64,000 bases of DNA from JAJCYL01 sp040222875. Lineage in GTDB: Bacteria; Bacteroidota; Bacteroidia; Cytophagales; Cyclobacteriaceae. A program made the position numbers and the translations under genes. This document shows, piece by piece, positions 43,458 to 52,638 of the stretch. The DNA lies in NCBI GenBank assembly GCA_040222875.1, contig JAVKCG010000004.1, positions 124,001 through 188,000 on the forward strand. The letters run 5' to 3'. Position 1 is the stretch's first letter; every line of letters begins with the position of its first letter. The notes under the pieces are model-generated. The model worked only from the letters and a program-made list of their open reading frames with translations. It had not been told where the DNA came from and made no database searches.

Positions 43458-45860
43458 TTATGGGGCTTCCGAATTAGGTGTGAGTGCTGCTAAAATTTGA
43501 AGTCCCAATTCATTATCGGGATCAAGAGTTAAGCCAGCTTTGACACTCTTCATAGCACTACCATATTGTCTGTTTTTAATAAAAGCCCTGGCAAGGTTAA
43601 AGTAGCCGTCTATGAGGCCAGGGTTTATATCCAATGCTTTTTGGTAAGATTGAATTGCCAAAACATTTTCATCCGTTCTGTAGTAATGATTGCCTAAATT
43701 AAAATGCCCTTTCACATCCCATGGATTGATTTTAACGGCTTCCTTGTAAGCCAGCACAGCTTTTGCCACATCTCCTTTCTTCTGAAAGGTATTCCCAAGG
43801 TTTACCCACCCATCAATATCGTTCTCGTCTATCTTCAGGGCATCAGTGTAAGCCTTGACTGCATTGTCAAATTCTCCTAAAGCTTCATAGAGCAGACCAA
43901 GGTTAATTAGCACTTTTGTATTTGTAGGTGATATCTCGAGAGCTTTTTTGTATGTCGCAATTGCACCCTGTGGATTACCATTCAAAGCCATGTTTTCGCC
44001 CAGTTGCGGCAATATCAGGCTCCATCGCTTTCTCACTTTTGATTCATCTACCTCATTTAAATTATCAAGCTGCTCCACTAAATAATTATGAACGGAATTA
44101 TCATTATCAGCTGTTAAATGCAAACTAGCCATCGCCATAGATTTCAAATCAACATCTGGACTTTCTACAAATTTCTTGATTTTCTCAACCTGCGTGGAGT
44201 TTATTGATCCATCGGGCCTTAAGTACTTTGAAAATTTGGCTAACCCGGCCATTTGAGCTGCGGTGTGAAATGAACTATCAGTCAACAGGAGGGCTCCTGC
44301 TTCGGTAACGTTAAACCCCTCTTGAAATTTTATTTGATGAGCCACAGCTTCCTCATGTGGTTTTATCTCTCCATACCATTCATTAACCGAATTTTGCAAA
44401 TCTTCAACTGACATGTCAGAGTGACATTGAATACATCCATTTTCGATACCAATTGATGAATCGAAAGCTGGTCTCGGTATAGCTATGGTGTGATCAGATC
44501 TACCAAATCTTAAGACTTTTCCCATCGCCTTATGCTGTAAATAAGGCATGTGGCAACTAACACAGTTATTGCCAGGTGAGTCGGGTAAATGAAATGAATG
44601 CAGTTCAGGCTCAACGGCCTTGCTAGCGTGACAAGAGGCGCATTGTTTTTCATCGAAAGCACCACTTAATGGCCGACTGTTAATATCTCTATAACCCTGA
44701 GAATGTGGATCATGACAACTCACACAAGTCATTGAACCACTGATGTAGCAATCACTAAAAAGATGGTTTTGCTGATAGCCAAATGCCTTGATCCTCCCGT
44801 CATCATGAAAGGGGCTTTCACCCACCATTGGGAGTAAAAGTGAGTAGAATTGTTCGAGGTCTTTTCCCGGTAAATATCCTGGTTCAAGAACGTCTTTTAA
44901 AGCATGGCAACTAAAACAAGTTTGGAGAGACTCATCTTTAGATAACGTCTCAAGGGCTACCATCCCAATATCAGTTGCTTGTTCTGAATCAGGTGATTTC
45001 ATTATATCAATGTGTCGTTTGCCAGGGCCATGACATGATTCACAGTTGATGCTAAGCGATTTGATATTGGTCTGAAATTTTTGTTGATCATTTTTAAACT
45101 CTGCTTCAATCTGGCTTCCATGGCATTGTTGGCAATTTTGAATACTCATATGGGCACCGAGTATCCGACTTGGGGGCCATTCACTTAATTCTGTGATTGG
45201 TAAGTCTTCACTGATAGGGATCCACCCCTGGTTTCCCTTAGTTTCAGCAAACCAAACACCCTCGTCCCTGATAAAATCGAATGGTAAAAATTTATAGGTT
45301 CCATCTGGGAATTTACTGAAGTATGTCTGAGTCCCACCACCAAGTAAATGACCGCCGCCAACAACGGCATCTATAGTAAATTCTTGTGGTGTCATATCAT
45401 CAATTGCCAACCGGAATTTAAAGTCTCCATTCGATGCTCTAAATGGTGTGAATGTCGCATTCTTAAACCTTCTGGGTTTACCATCAAAATCACCTATGAC
45501 CACATGTGGGCTAGGGCTACCACCCGCCTTGCCATGAGTTGATTCTTTCCAAACCTTATAGACATCACTATGGCAAGGAGCACAAGCCTCTGATCCCACA
45601 AAATCAGCATAGCTTATTGGGCTATTGTACACTGAATCTGGAAAAGTAGGGAAAGGCAGTCTTTGGATAACTGGCTTTTTAATCGGTGTATCATCGTCAT
45701 CCAGAAGCAAAGTGTATGCTACGGCACCTACAAATAATAGGGAGGCAGATAATAGAACAACTAGGCCAATGCGGCTCTTTTTCGGACTAGCAACAGGTTT
45801 TATATCCGGTTGCACAGCATCTTTAGTTGCAGGATTCTTATGTTTCTTCTTTCGCCCCAT
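43458..45860 (-). CDS. Eight-haem cytochrome c with TPR tail
   Basis: An 800-residue membrane-anchored multihaem cytochrome. A single N-terminal helix (about 30-50) leads to a periplasmic domain with eight CxxCH haem-binding motifs: CAPCH, CQQCH, CESCH, CFSCH, CVSCH, CASCH, CVSCH and CIQCH. About five tetratricopeptide repeats make up the last 190 residues (GEFDNAVKAYTDALKIDEND and similar). It probably moves electrons between membrane carriers and periplasmic or surface acceptors. The ATG at 45860 lies two bases after the stop of the five-haem gene, so the two are translationally coupled. Confidence 0.88.
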   Translation of the reverse strand: MGRKKKHKNPATKDAVQPDIKPVASPKKSRIGLVVLLSASLLFVGAVAYTLLLDDDDTPIKKPVIQRLPFPTFPDSVYNSPISYADFVGSEACAPCHSDVYKVWKESTHGKAGGSPSPHVVIGDFDGKPRRFKNATFTPFRASNGDFKFRLAIDDMTPQEFTIDAVVGGGHLLGGGTQTYFSKFPDGTYKFLPFDFIRDEGVWFAETKGNQGWIPISEDLPITELSEWPPSRILGAHMSIQNCQQCHGSQIEAEFKNDQQKFQTNIKSLSINCESCHGPGKRHIDIMKSPDSEQATDIGMVALETLSKDESLQTCFSCHALKDVLEPGYLPGKDLEQFYSLLLPMVGESPFHDDGRIKAFGYQQNHLFSDCYISGSMTCVSCHDPHSQGYRDINSRPLSGAFDEKQCASCHASKAVEPELHSFHLPDSPGNNCVSCHMPYLQHKAMGKVLRFGRSDHTIAIPRPAFDSSIGIENGCIQCHSDMSVEDLQNSVNEWYGEIKPHEEAVAHQIKFQEGFNVTEAGALLLTDSSFHTAAQMAGLAKFSKYLRPDGSINSTQVEKIKKFVESPDVDLKSMAMASLHLTADNDNSVHNYLVEQLDNLNEVDESKVRKRWSLILPQLGENMALNGNPQGAIATYKKALEISPTNTKVLINLGLLYEALGEFDNAVKAYTDALKIDENDIDGWVNLGNTFQKKGDVAKAVLAYKEAVKINPWDVKGHFNLGNHYYRTDENVLAIQSYQKALDINPGLIDGYFNLARAFIKNRQYGSAMKSVKAGLTLDPDNELGLQILAALTPNSEAP

Positions 45861-45862
45861 GA

Positions 45863-47584
45863 TCACTTTTTGGCCCAATCAGGGCCACTACAATCACATA
45901 ATTCTCTCATATACATTACCAGCCCTTTGATTTGATCAGGCTGTAGCGTATTTCCCCAAGCTGGCATCATATTACTCTTATCAAGGATCAAACCCCCGGA
46001 ATGCACCCCATCAAACAGCGTATCATCAGGCCTATCGGACATATATTTTGCATCATTATGTGCAGTAGGTGCATCGCTCATAAAGGCTGCATTATACCCT
46101 TTGCCATCTCCTTTTTCACCGTGGCAAGATGCACAATATTTCAGGTAATTATCTGAACTGTTATTTGTTTGTTCATAGAAGTAGGGGGGATTTTCGATAA
46201 GATCAATATATTCTGAACCACCTGAACCTGAATCTAATTGCACTAAGTAATTGACGATAAGATTTTTTGTTTTTAGCGGCAGCGGTAAAGAAGGCATCCC
46301 CGTCAGAGGCTCCAATTGATGGGGCGAACTAATCATTTGACCAATATATTCTGTAGTAAGCCTTGTGGATAAACCCGAAAGGTCAGGCCCAATCCTACCC
46401 CCGGTTCTACCAATTTGGTGGCATCCCACGCATGACAATTTATCTTGAAGCAATGCATGGGCTTTGGATTGAGAAAATGCTGACAACTGATCCTCCTGAA
46501 AATCGGCCAATTGTATTTTTTGTTCTAGAAGGAATCCCGCAATTGCCTCTATTTCCCGATCAGTTAGATTGAAATTTGGCATCCGACTACCTGAACCAAC
46601 CAGATAGCCGTTTGGCCTTACAGCATGTGGTTGTTTAAGAAAACCCATGAGCCATTCTGGTTTAACCCTCGATCCTTCAATAGCCAAATTTGGCCCATTT
46701 TTACCCAAACCTGCCACATTCGATACATGGCAAGCTGCACAATTTTGGGATTTATAAATCTTCTCGCCAAGCACTGAGGTTATTTCTAAATTAGTCTTTT
46801 TAAATTGATCGTAGCCCTCATCAAGTTCGTTTTTGCTCATGTCTAAAGATGCGAGATAGGCGACTAAATCATTAATATCCTCAACCGCATCTGGGTTAAC
46901 CTCATTTAATGCTGAACTATCATTATTCATTTTGTAGAAAACCGAAGGCATGCCCATATGGTCGTTACTAAATAATGATGGTGCAGCGAGAAATTTTTTA
47001 AGCCATGATGTTTGAAGTTTTACACCCGCTTTAGAAAGATCGGATACAAGTAGGTTACCTTCTCCATTTATCGTATGACAACTATTGCAATTTGATTCTA
47101 TAAAAAGCTTTTTACCATGGTCTTCGTCATCGCCCCATCCAAACCAATTTGTAATGCCATCAAATTCGGGAAATTTGAAACTCTGCACATGATCGGAATT
47201 TTGTTCAGTAAGAAATAGCGTTAGCGCCAACGCCTCTTCGTCACTCAACATAAAATCTGGCATTCTTGAAGCGCCGATGTGATGCCTCACCTTCTGTGGG
47301 TTTTGGAGATATGAGAAAATGTATGCCGGATTATACCTGGAGGCTGCATGGCTTAAATCTGGAGCTCTTGTCGTTAAAAGATTTTCACTTGATATTCCTA
47401 AATGGCAATTGTTACAACCCAGTTCAACCATCAGTTGGTCGCCTGAAATTGAGTTATCTTGATTGGTAATCGAGATGTTGGATTGTTTCGGTCGCTCCTG
47501 TGGCTGGATATTGTTAATTGACAAAGCAACAAATGCCAATAACAATACTCCGAGAATTGAGAATTGACCGTACTGATAAATCAT
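45863..47584 (-). CDS. Five-haem cytochrome c protein
   Basis: A 573-residue protein with an N-terminal anchor (MIYQYGQFSILGVLLLAFVALSI) and five CxxCH sites: CNNCH, CNSCH, CAACH, CVGCH and CASCH, each in a cytochrome-c-like unit with a later Met ligand (for example RMPDFMLSDEE, RMPNFNLTDRE, GMPSLPL). It is a tandem array of mono-haem domains. It precedes the eight-haem TPR cytochrome in one operon. The ATG at 47584 is chosen. It is likely an electron-transfer partner in the periplasm; the terminal donor and acceptor are unknown. Confidence 0.9.
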   Translation of the reverse strand: MIYQYGQFSILGVLLLAFVALSINNIQPQERPKQSNISITNQDNSISGDQLMVELGCNNCHLGISSENLLTTRAPDLSHAASRYNPAYIFSYLQNPQKVRHHIGASRMPDFMLSDEEALALTLFLTEQNSDHVQSFKFPEFDGITNWFGWGDDEDHGKKLFIESNCNSCHTINGEGNLLVSDLSKAGVKLQTSWLKKFLAAPSLFSNDHMGMPSVFYKMNNDSSALNEVNPDAVEDINDLVAYLASLDMSKNELDEGYDQFKKTNLEITSVLGEKIYKSQNCAACHVSNVAGLGKNGPNLAIEGSRVKPEWLMGFLKQPHAVRPNGYLVGSGSRMPNFNLTDREIEAIAGFLLEQKIQLADFQEDQLSAFSQSKAHALLQDKLSCVGCHQIGRTGGRIGPDLSGLSTRLTTEYIGQMISSPHQLEPLTGMPSLPLPLKTKNLIVNYLVQLDSGSGGSEYIDLIENPPYFYEQTNNSSDNYLKYCASCHGEKGDGKGYNAAFMSDAPTAHNDAKYMSDRPDDTLFDGVHSGGLILDKSNMMPAWGNTLQPDQIKGLVMYMRELCDCSGPDWAKK

Positions 47585-47686
47585 CAAGGCAACATAAAAC
47601 TAAGAGCTATGAAAGCAAAGGCATTTCTTATTTAAGAAAAAGCACATTACCAATTATAAAGAACCATTGCCAGATTTAAAATCGGA

Positions 47687-49717
47687 CTACTTTTCAAGAT
47701 AGGCCATTACCTCTCCCGCCACTTTCTCTGGTGTAAAACCGAATTTATCATCCAGGGTTCCCGCAGGAGCAGAATACCCAAAATGGCTTAACCCAAATAC
47801 TTTCCCCTTAGGGCCCACCAAACCTTCAAGGTTAATTGGCAAGCCAGCTGTTAGCCCAAATGATGACTTATCATTAGGTAGAACATCCTGTTGGTAGTCA
47901 TCAGATTGCTCCCTGAAAATGCCCTCAGAAATGACTGAGACTATCCGGCTCTTAATGCCTTTTTCTGCAAGAATATCAGCTGCCCCTACGAGAGTAGAGA
48001 CTTCAGAACCGTTGGCTATCAGCGTAACATCAAAACCATTATCATCTCTGACTATATATGCCCCTTTCTCTGCTTGAAGCGCCTCTTCATAGCGGCTTGA
48101 GCTAATCGGAGCGACGTCTTTTACACCCTGTCGGGAGAAAATAAGGCCCGTTGGTCCTTCAGTATTTTCAAGGGCCATTTTCCAGGCCACCTTCGTTTCA
48201 TCACCGTCTGCAGGCCGGAGAGCAGTCAGGCTTCTTTTATGTGAATGGTTCTGTACTTTTTCCATCAATCTCAATTGTGCCTCCTGCTCAATTGGTTGGT
48301 GCGTGGGTCCGTCTTCGCCTACCCTGAAGGCATCATGCGTCCAGAGGTATTTTACCGGAAGTTCCATCAAAGCAGAAAGCCTGAATGCTGGCTTTTGATA
48401 ATCAGAAAAAATGAAAAAAGTGCCAACTACCGGAATCACGCCACCATGCAGTGCCATGCCATTTGCCATAGCCGCCATCGAAAACTCAGAAACTCCTGAA
48501 TGAAGGAAATTTCCGGAGAAATCACCTTTTTTAAGGGCAGTTGTTTTTTTCAGGAAACCGTCGGTTTTATCACTGTTAGCAAGATCTGCAGAAGATACAA
48601 TGAGGTTTTCAACCTTTCCTGCCAGATAACCCAAGACTGCGGAAGAGGCCTCTCTGGTCGCACCGTTTGGTTTATGCTCTACCTTGCTGAAATCTATGTC
48701 CGGAATTTTGCCTGATAAGAATAAATCCAGCTTTGCGCTAAGTTCAGGATTAGAAGCTCTCCATGATTTTTCCTCTTCCCTCCTTTTAGTAATCTGCTCT
48801 TTCTTGTTCTTTACTACCTCACTATAATGGGCCTCCACTTCGGGGTAAACAAGAAACGGATCATCGACACTACCACCTAAATGCTCTACAGTTTTCTCGT
48901 ACGAAGCCGCCGTTTTACTGATCGGCTGACCATGCATGTTTACCGCACCTTCTGAAGGATTACCTGCCTCATCCACCGCACCTTTGCCCATTACGGTTCG
49001 CCCAATTATTAAAAATGGCTTTTCATTTTCTTCATTAGCCTGCTTTAAAGCCTTTCTGATTTCGTCATGATCATGACCATCGATGGTTAACACTTTCCAA
49101 CCCCAGGCTTCATATTTCTTGGCAGTATCTTCAATGGTTACGTCTTCAGTTCTTGTTGAAAGCTGAACATCGTTTGAGTCAAAAAACATGATCAAATTAC
49201 TGAGGCCTAGAAACCCAGCGATCCTGCCAACACCCTGGGAAATTTCTTCCTGCACACCACCATCAGAAATGTAGGCGTAAATGTTATGAGCCATCCAATC
49301 TCCAAACCTCGTTGTCAAAAACCTCTCAGCTACCGCCGCACCAACTCCCATTGCATGGCCCTGGCCCAATGGCCCTGAAGTGTTTTCAATTCCCTTGGCC
49401 ACATCAACTTCCGGGTGACCCGGCGTACATGAACCCCACTGCCTGAAATTCATAATATCATCCTTTGAATAAAACCCAAACAAATGAAGCTGTGAATATA
49501 GCAATGCCGAGAGGTGACCCGCATCCATGAAAAACCTGTCCCTGAATGGCCATTTGGGGTCTTCAGGGTCAAAATTCAAAAATTCTGTATATAGAATATG
49601 CATGAAATCAGTGCCCCCCATTGGGCCGCCCGGGTGACCAGAATTGGCTTTTTCTACCATCGCAATGGACAGCACTTTCATATTATCAGAGGCGAGTTGG
49701 TGAATGTTTTTTGACAT
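47687..49717 (-). CDS. tkt: Transketolase
   Basis: A 676-residue thiamine-diphosphate enzyme of the non-oxidative pentose phosphate pathway. The N-terminal half has SGHPGGPMGGTDFMHILY, GHLSALLYSQLHL, and the cofactor site GPLGQGHAMGVGAAVAERFL. DGHDHDEIRKALKQA follows, then the transketolase-like pyrimidine domain THDAFRVGEDGPTHQPIEQEAQLR and a C-terminal regulatory domain. Length and motifs are those of the complete enzyme. It is a single gene. Confidence 0.97.
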   Translation of the reverse strand: MSKNIHQLASDNMKVLSIAMVEKANSGHPGGPMGGTDFMHILYTEFLNFDPEDPKWPFRDRFFMDAGHLSALLYSQLHLFGFYSKDDIMNFRQWGSCTPGHPEVDVAKGIENTSGPLGQGHAMGVGAAVAERFLTTRFGDWMAHNIYAYISDGGVQEEISQGVGRIAGFLGLSNLIMFFDSNDVQLSTRTEDVTIEDTAKKYEAWGWKVLTIDGHDHDEIRKALKQANEENEKPFLIIGRTVMGKGAVDEAGNPSEGAVNMHGQPISKTAASYEKTVEHLGGSVDDPFLVYPEVEAHYSEVVKNKKEQITKRREEEKSWRASNPELSAKLDLFLSGKIPDIDFSKVEHKPNGATREASSAVLGYLAGKVENLIVSSADLANSDKTDGFLKKTTALKKGDFSGNFLHSGVSEFSMAAMANGMALHGGVIPVVGTFFIFSDYQKPAFRLSALMELPVKYLWTHDAFRVGEDGPTHQPIEQEAQLRLMEKVQNHSHKRSLTALRPADGDETKVAWKMALENTEGPTGLIFSRQGVKDVAPISSSRYEEALQAEKGAYIVRDDNGFDVTLIANGSEVSTLVGAADILAEKGIKSRIVSVISEGIFREQSDDYQQDVLPNDKSSFGLTAGLPINLEGLVGPKGKVFGLSHFGYSAPAGTLDDKFGFTPEKVAGEVMAYLEK

Positions 49718-49867
49718 AAGGAGTGATTAAAATTTCGAAGGTCAAATTAAATGTTTTCTTGTGGGAATGGCAGGGAATTACTCTACTAACTGTGATGTGT
49801 AACGGCTGTTGCACAATTGTGGAAGTTGAAAATATCTGGATAAATTAGAATGAATTGTTTTAAAGGC

Positions 49868-50287
49868 ATGAATCGACTCCTTCTCTTTTTGAATCTCTCT
49901 CTTCTTTTCTTCGCAAGCTGCGGTGGTGACGACGATGACGACAACGACGAAACTTTTGTTGACCCCATAATTGGCACTTGGGTTTCAAGCACATATTCTT
50001 TTAGCGGTTGTGTTGATCCATCTCAAAACCTGTCTGAAAGGCCATGTCACGCATGCTTTAATTTCACCTTCAGGGAAGATGGCACTTTCTCCCAAACAAT
50101 AAACATAGCCCAGATACCATCAGAGAGCTTCTTCGGAATGTATACCGTAAGTGGCAACAATCTTCAAACATGCATCGATGACATCTGCTCTAACTCAATT
50201 ATTGGCTTTACTACTACTGACCTGACCATTACTGGTGTGGACATCGAATCTGGCTGCCAGATCAGGGTTCGGTACGAAAGGCAGTAA
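49868..50287 (+). CDS. Small lipocalin-like lipoprotein
   Basis: A 139-residue lipoprotein: the signal MNRLLLFLNLSLLFFASC is followed by an acidic linker (GGDDDDDNDE). A lipocalin-like beta domain (IIGTWVSSTYSFSGC, FTFREDGTFSQTIN) has several cysteines that could form disulfides. It is an outer-membrane-facing protein of unknown ligand. The ATG at 49868 is preferred to the one at 49850 because it begins the signal peptide. Confidence 0.75.
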   Translation: MNRLLLFLNLSLLFFASCGGDDDDDNDETFVDPIIGTWVSSTYSFSGCVDPSQNLSERPCHACFNFTFREDGTFSQTINIAQIPSESFFGMYTVSGNNLQTCIDDICSNSIIGFTTTDLTITGVDIESGCQIRVRYERQ

Positions 50288-50313
50288 TTTGGAATTTTTG
50301 ATCTATGCATTCT

Positions 50314-50321
50314 TATCTTTG
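50314..50321 (+). promoter_or_regulatory. Promoter -7 element of the DUF2911 gene
   Basis: TATCTTTG (TAnnTTTG consensus) ends 17 bases before the ATG at 50338, implying a very short leader. Confidence 0.5.
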
Positions 50322-50337
50322 AAATAAAACCAAAAAG

Positions 50338-51180
50338 ATGAAACATCTACTTATTTCAGTATTGTGCCTATGTCCGTTCATTGGGTTTGGTCAAATCAAT
50401 TCACCTGATGCCAGCCCCGCTGCTACAATCACACAAGCTCTCGGTTTTGGTACGGTAACAGTTGAATACAACCGGCCACAACTCAATGGGCGAAACATGT
50501 TTGAGCAGCTTACAAGAGAAGGTCAAGTTTGGCGAACTGGGGCCAACATGGCGACTAGACTAACTACTACGGAGGCGATAAAAATTGAAGGTAAGGAGTT
50601 GCCTGCAGGTAAGTACTCGATCTATTCTATACCTGGAAAAGATGCCTGGACTATAATCATCAATAAGAAAATCCAATGGGGAACTGTTTATGAAGAAGCA
50701 GAAGATTTAATGAGAATTACGGTGGCTACCAGGCAAACCGATGAACGGGAAGAATCTTTTATGTTCTATTTCACCAACGCCACTGCAGAAAAAGCAACCC
50801 TTGGTTTTAAATGGGAAAATACCAAAGTGGAATTAGGCCTCGAAGCACCAGTATATGAAAAGGTGTTGGCACAGATTAAAGAGGTGATGGCTGATCCATC
50901 AAAAGCTGAGCCAGGTGACTTTTACACAGCTTCTGATTTTTACTTAAAGAACAACCTCGACTCAAAAAAGGCTCTTGAATGGGCCAATAAATTTGCTGAG
51001 ATGAACCCCGACAAGTATTGGTCGTACCGATTGCAAGCGAGAGCTTACGCTGCGAATGAAGACTTCGAAAAAGCTATAGAAGCTGCAGCTAAGTCGACTG
51101 GTATGGCAAAAGAAGCTGGCAATGAAGACTACGTGTTTATGAATACCAGGGATATCAAAAAGTGGATGGGCAAAAAATAG
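50338..51180 (+). CDS. Secreted DUF2911 protein with TPR-like tail
   Basis: A 280-residue exported protein. A signal peptide (MKHLLISVLCLCPFIGFGQ) is followed by the DUF2911 domain (about 20-180): VTVEYNRPQLNGRNMFE, GQVWRTGANMATRLTTTEAI, GKYSIYSIPGKDAWTIIIN. A helical tail (about 185-280) looks like one or two tetratricopeptide repeats (SKKALEWANKFAEMNP, FEKAIEAAAKS). It is a distant paralogue of the lipoprotein at 18893-19483. The function is unknown. Confidence 0.9.
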   Translation: MKHLLISVLCLCPFIGFGQINSPDASPAATITQALGFGTVTVEYNRPQLNGRNMFEQLTREGQVWRTGANMATRLTTTEAIKIEGKELPAGKYSIYSIPGKDAWTIIINKKIQWGTVYEEAEDLMRITVATRQTDEREESFMFYFTNATAEKATLGFKWENTKVELGLEAPVYEKVLAQIKEVMADPSKAEPGDFYTASDFYLKNNLDSKKALEWANKFAEMNPDKYWSYRLQARAYAANEDFEKAIEAAAKSTGMAKEAGNEDYVFMNTRDIKKWMGKK

Positions 51181-51251
51181 TATGTTTCGGGTACAGGTTT
51201 CTAGTTTCGTGTAATGGTTTTAATCTCTTGTCTTTGTTCTATTAGCTAAGA

Positions 51252-52127
51252 TTAAAGCTTACTCAATGCCAAACTGATTTTTTCAGAGAGCAGTTCTGTG
51301 GCAGTTGTCAATGGCAAACGAACATGGTTTTCGCAAATGCCCATACAGCTTAACACTTCTTTGATCCCCGTTGGGTTACCCTGTTCAAAAATCAGTTTGG
51401 TCATTGTTACCAGCTCCTTAAAACCAGCTGTTGCTGATTGACTATCTCCATTGAGATAATCATGAACAACTTTAGAAAACTGATTTGGCAATGCATTGGC
51501 CAATACTGAGATCACACCCACACCGCCATAACCCATTAGAGGCAAAGTGAGCATATCTTCACCAGAAATAATCAGAAAGTCATCTGGGGCGTGAGCTGCT
51601 ATTGTGGCGCATTGCTCCAGGTCTCCACTGGCTTCCTTAATGCCGATAATATTGGGGTACTCGGCCAGTCTTAAAGTGGATGATGCATCAAGGTTACAAG
51701 AAGTTCTGCTGGGTACATTGTATAAAATTACTGGCACCGGACAAGCATCTGCAAGCATCATATAGTGCTTAATGAGCCCATCTTGCGATGGTCTATTATA
51801 GTAAGGCGTAACCGAAAGCAGTGCCTCGATTCCATCTAATTTCAAATCATCGAGGCTGTTAATGAGATCATTGGTGCTATTTCCACCGCGGCCAATCACA
51901 ATCGGTAAATTGTTAGGATTGTTGCTTTTTATAAAGTTGACGAGTTCACGTTTTTCGAGACTATTTAAAGTAGGTGTTTCAGCTGTTGTACCAAGCGCCA
52001 CCAAATAATCTACACCACCACCAGAAACATGCTCAAGCAATCTGCTTAGCGCACCATAGTCAATTCCGCCTTTCTCATTGAATGGTGTAACAAGTGCAAC
52101 CCCCAATCCTCTTAATTGCTTACTCAT
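51252..52127 (-). CDS. dapA: 4-hydroxy-tetrahydrodipicolinate synthase
   Basis: A 291-residue class I aldolase that condenses pyruvate with aspartate semialdehyde in lysine and peptidoglycan biosynthesis. Visible motifs are GLGVALVTPFNEKGGID, LGTTAETPTL, and catalytic Tyr136, Arg141 (YNVPSRTSC) and Lys164 (IGIKEASGD), which forms the Schiff base. The length is typical. It overlaps the DUF6913 gene by eight bases and is last in the ligA-DUF6913-dapA operon. Confidence 0.97.
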   Translation of the reverse strand: MSKQLRGLGVALVTPFNEKGGIDYGALSRLLEHVSGGGVDYLVALGTTAETPTLNSLEKRELVNFIKSNNPNNLPIVIGRGGNSTNDLINSLDDLKLDGIEALLSVTPYYNRPSQDGLIKHYMMLADACPVPVILYNVPSRTSCNLDASSTLRLAEYPNIIGIKEASGDLEQCATIAAHAPDDFLIISGEDMLTLPLMGYGGVGVISVLANALPNQFSKVVHDYLNGDSQSATAGFKELVTMTKLIFEQGNPTGIKEVLSCMGICENHVRLPLTTATELLSEKISLALSKL

Positions 52128-52638
52128 CGTTTCTAATTTTTATCAGCATCTCCTCAACAGCCTCTAAAAAATAGGTCAAGCTTTTTTGCTGAGGTTTTAC
52201 CATTAATTCTAAAAATGCCCTTGAGCTATCAGCATACACTCCGACCCGGCAGTGGGCATTACTCTCTGCTAAAACACTGTGTACAAAGATATTTGAACAA
52301 AGATCGAGGTTAATAAGGTAATCGAACTTTCTGGCTGTGAAATCTTTCACTTTAGGTTTCGTCCAAATGCCAAAAAAGTTTAAATCCCGTTTTGAAAATG
52401 AGCTGTTTGAAATTTCCTCCGTTTTTGAACTATTCTCATGAAAAACCAGGATGCTGACTTTTTTGTCGAGTGATCGTAGTTTCTTTTGAAATTCATCTAT
52501 TAAAGAACCCTCAACCATTGTTTTATAACTGCATACTAAGCCAATTGACTCTGCCAGATCAAACGAACGGGAGAACCGTTTGACATTTCGTTTGCCATAT
52601 CTCGATATATGAAATGGAAGAAAAGTTGCTCCTAACAT
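52120..52638 (-). CDS. DUF6913 family protein
   Basis: A 172-residue soluble protein that fits the DUF6913 family, which in Bacteroidota is often found beside dapA. No catalytic motif is visible; segments include KFDYLINLDLCSNIFVHSVLAESNAHCRVGVY. It overlaps the ligA stop by one base and the dapA start by eight bases, which implies co-translation. The function is not known. Confidence 0.8.
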   Translation of the reverse strand: MLGATFLPFHISRYGKRNVKRFSRSFDLAESIGLVCSYKTMVEGSLIDEFQKKLRSLDKKVSILVFHENSSKTEEISNSSFSKRDLNFFGIWTKPKVKDFTARKFDYLINLDLCSNIFVHSVLAESNAHCRVGVYADSSRAFLELMVKPQQKSLTYFLEAVEEMLIKIRNDE

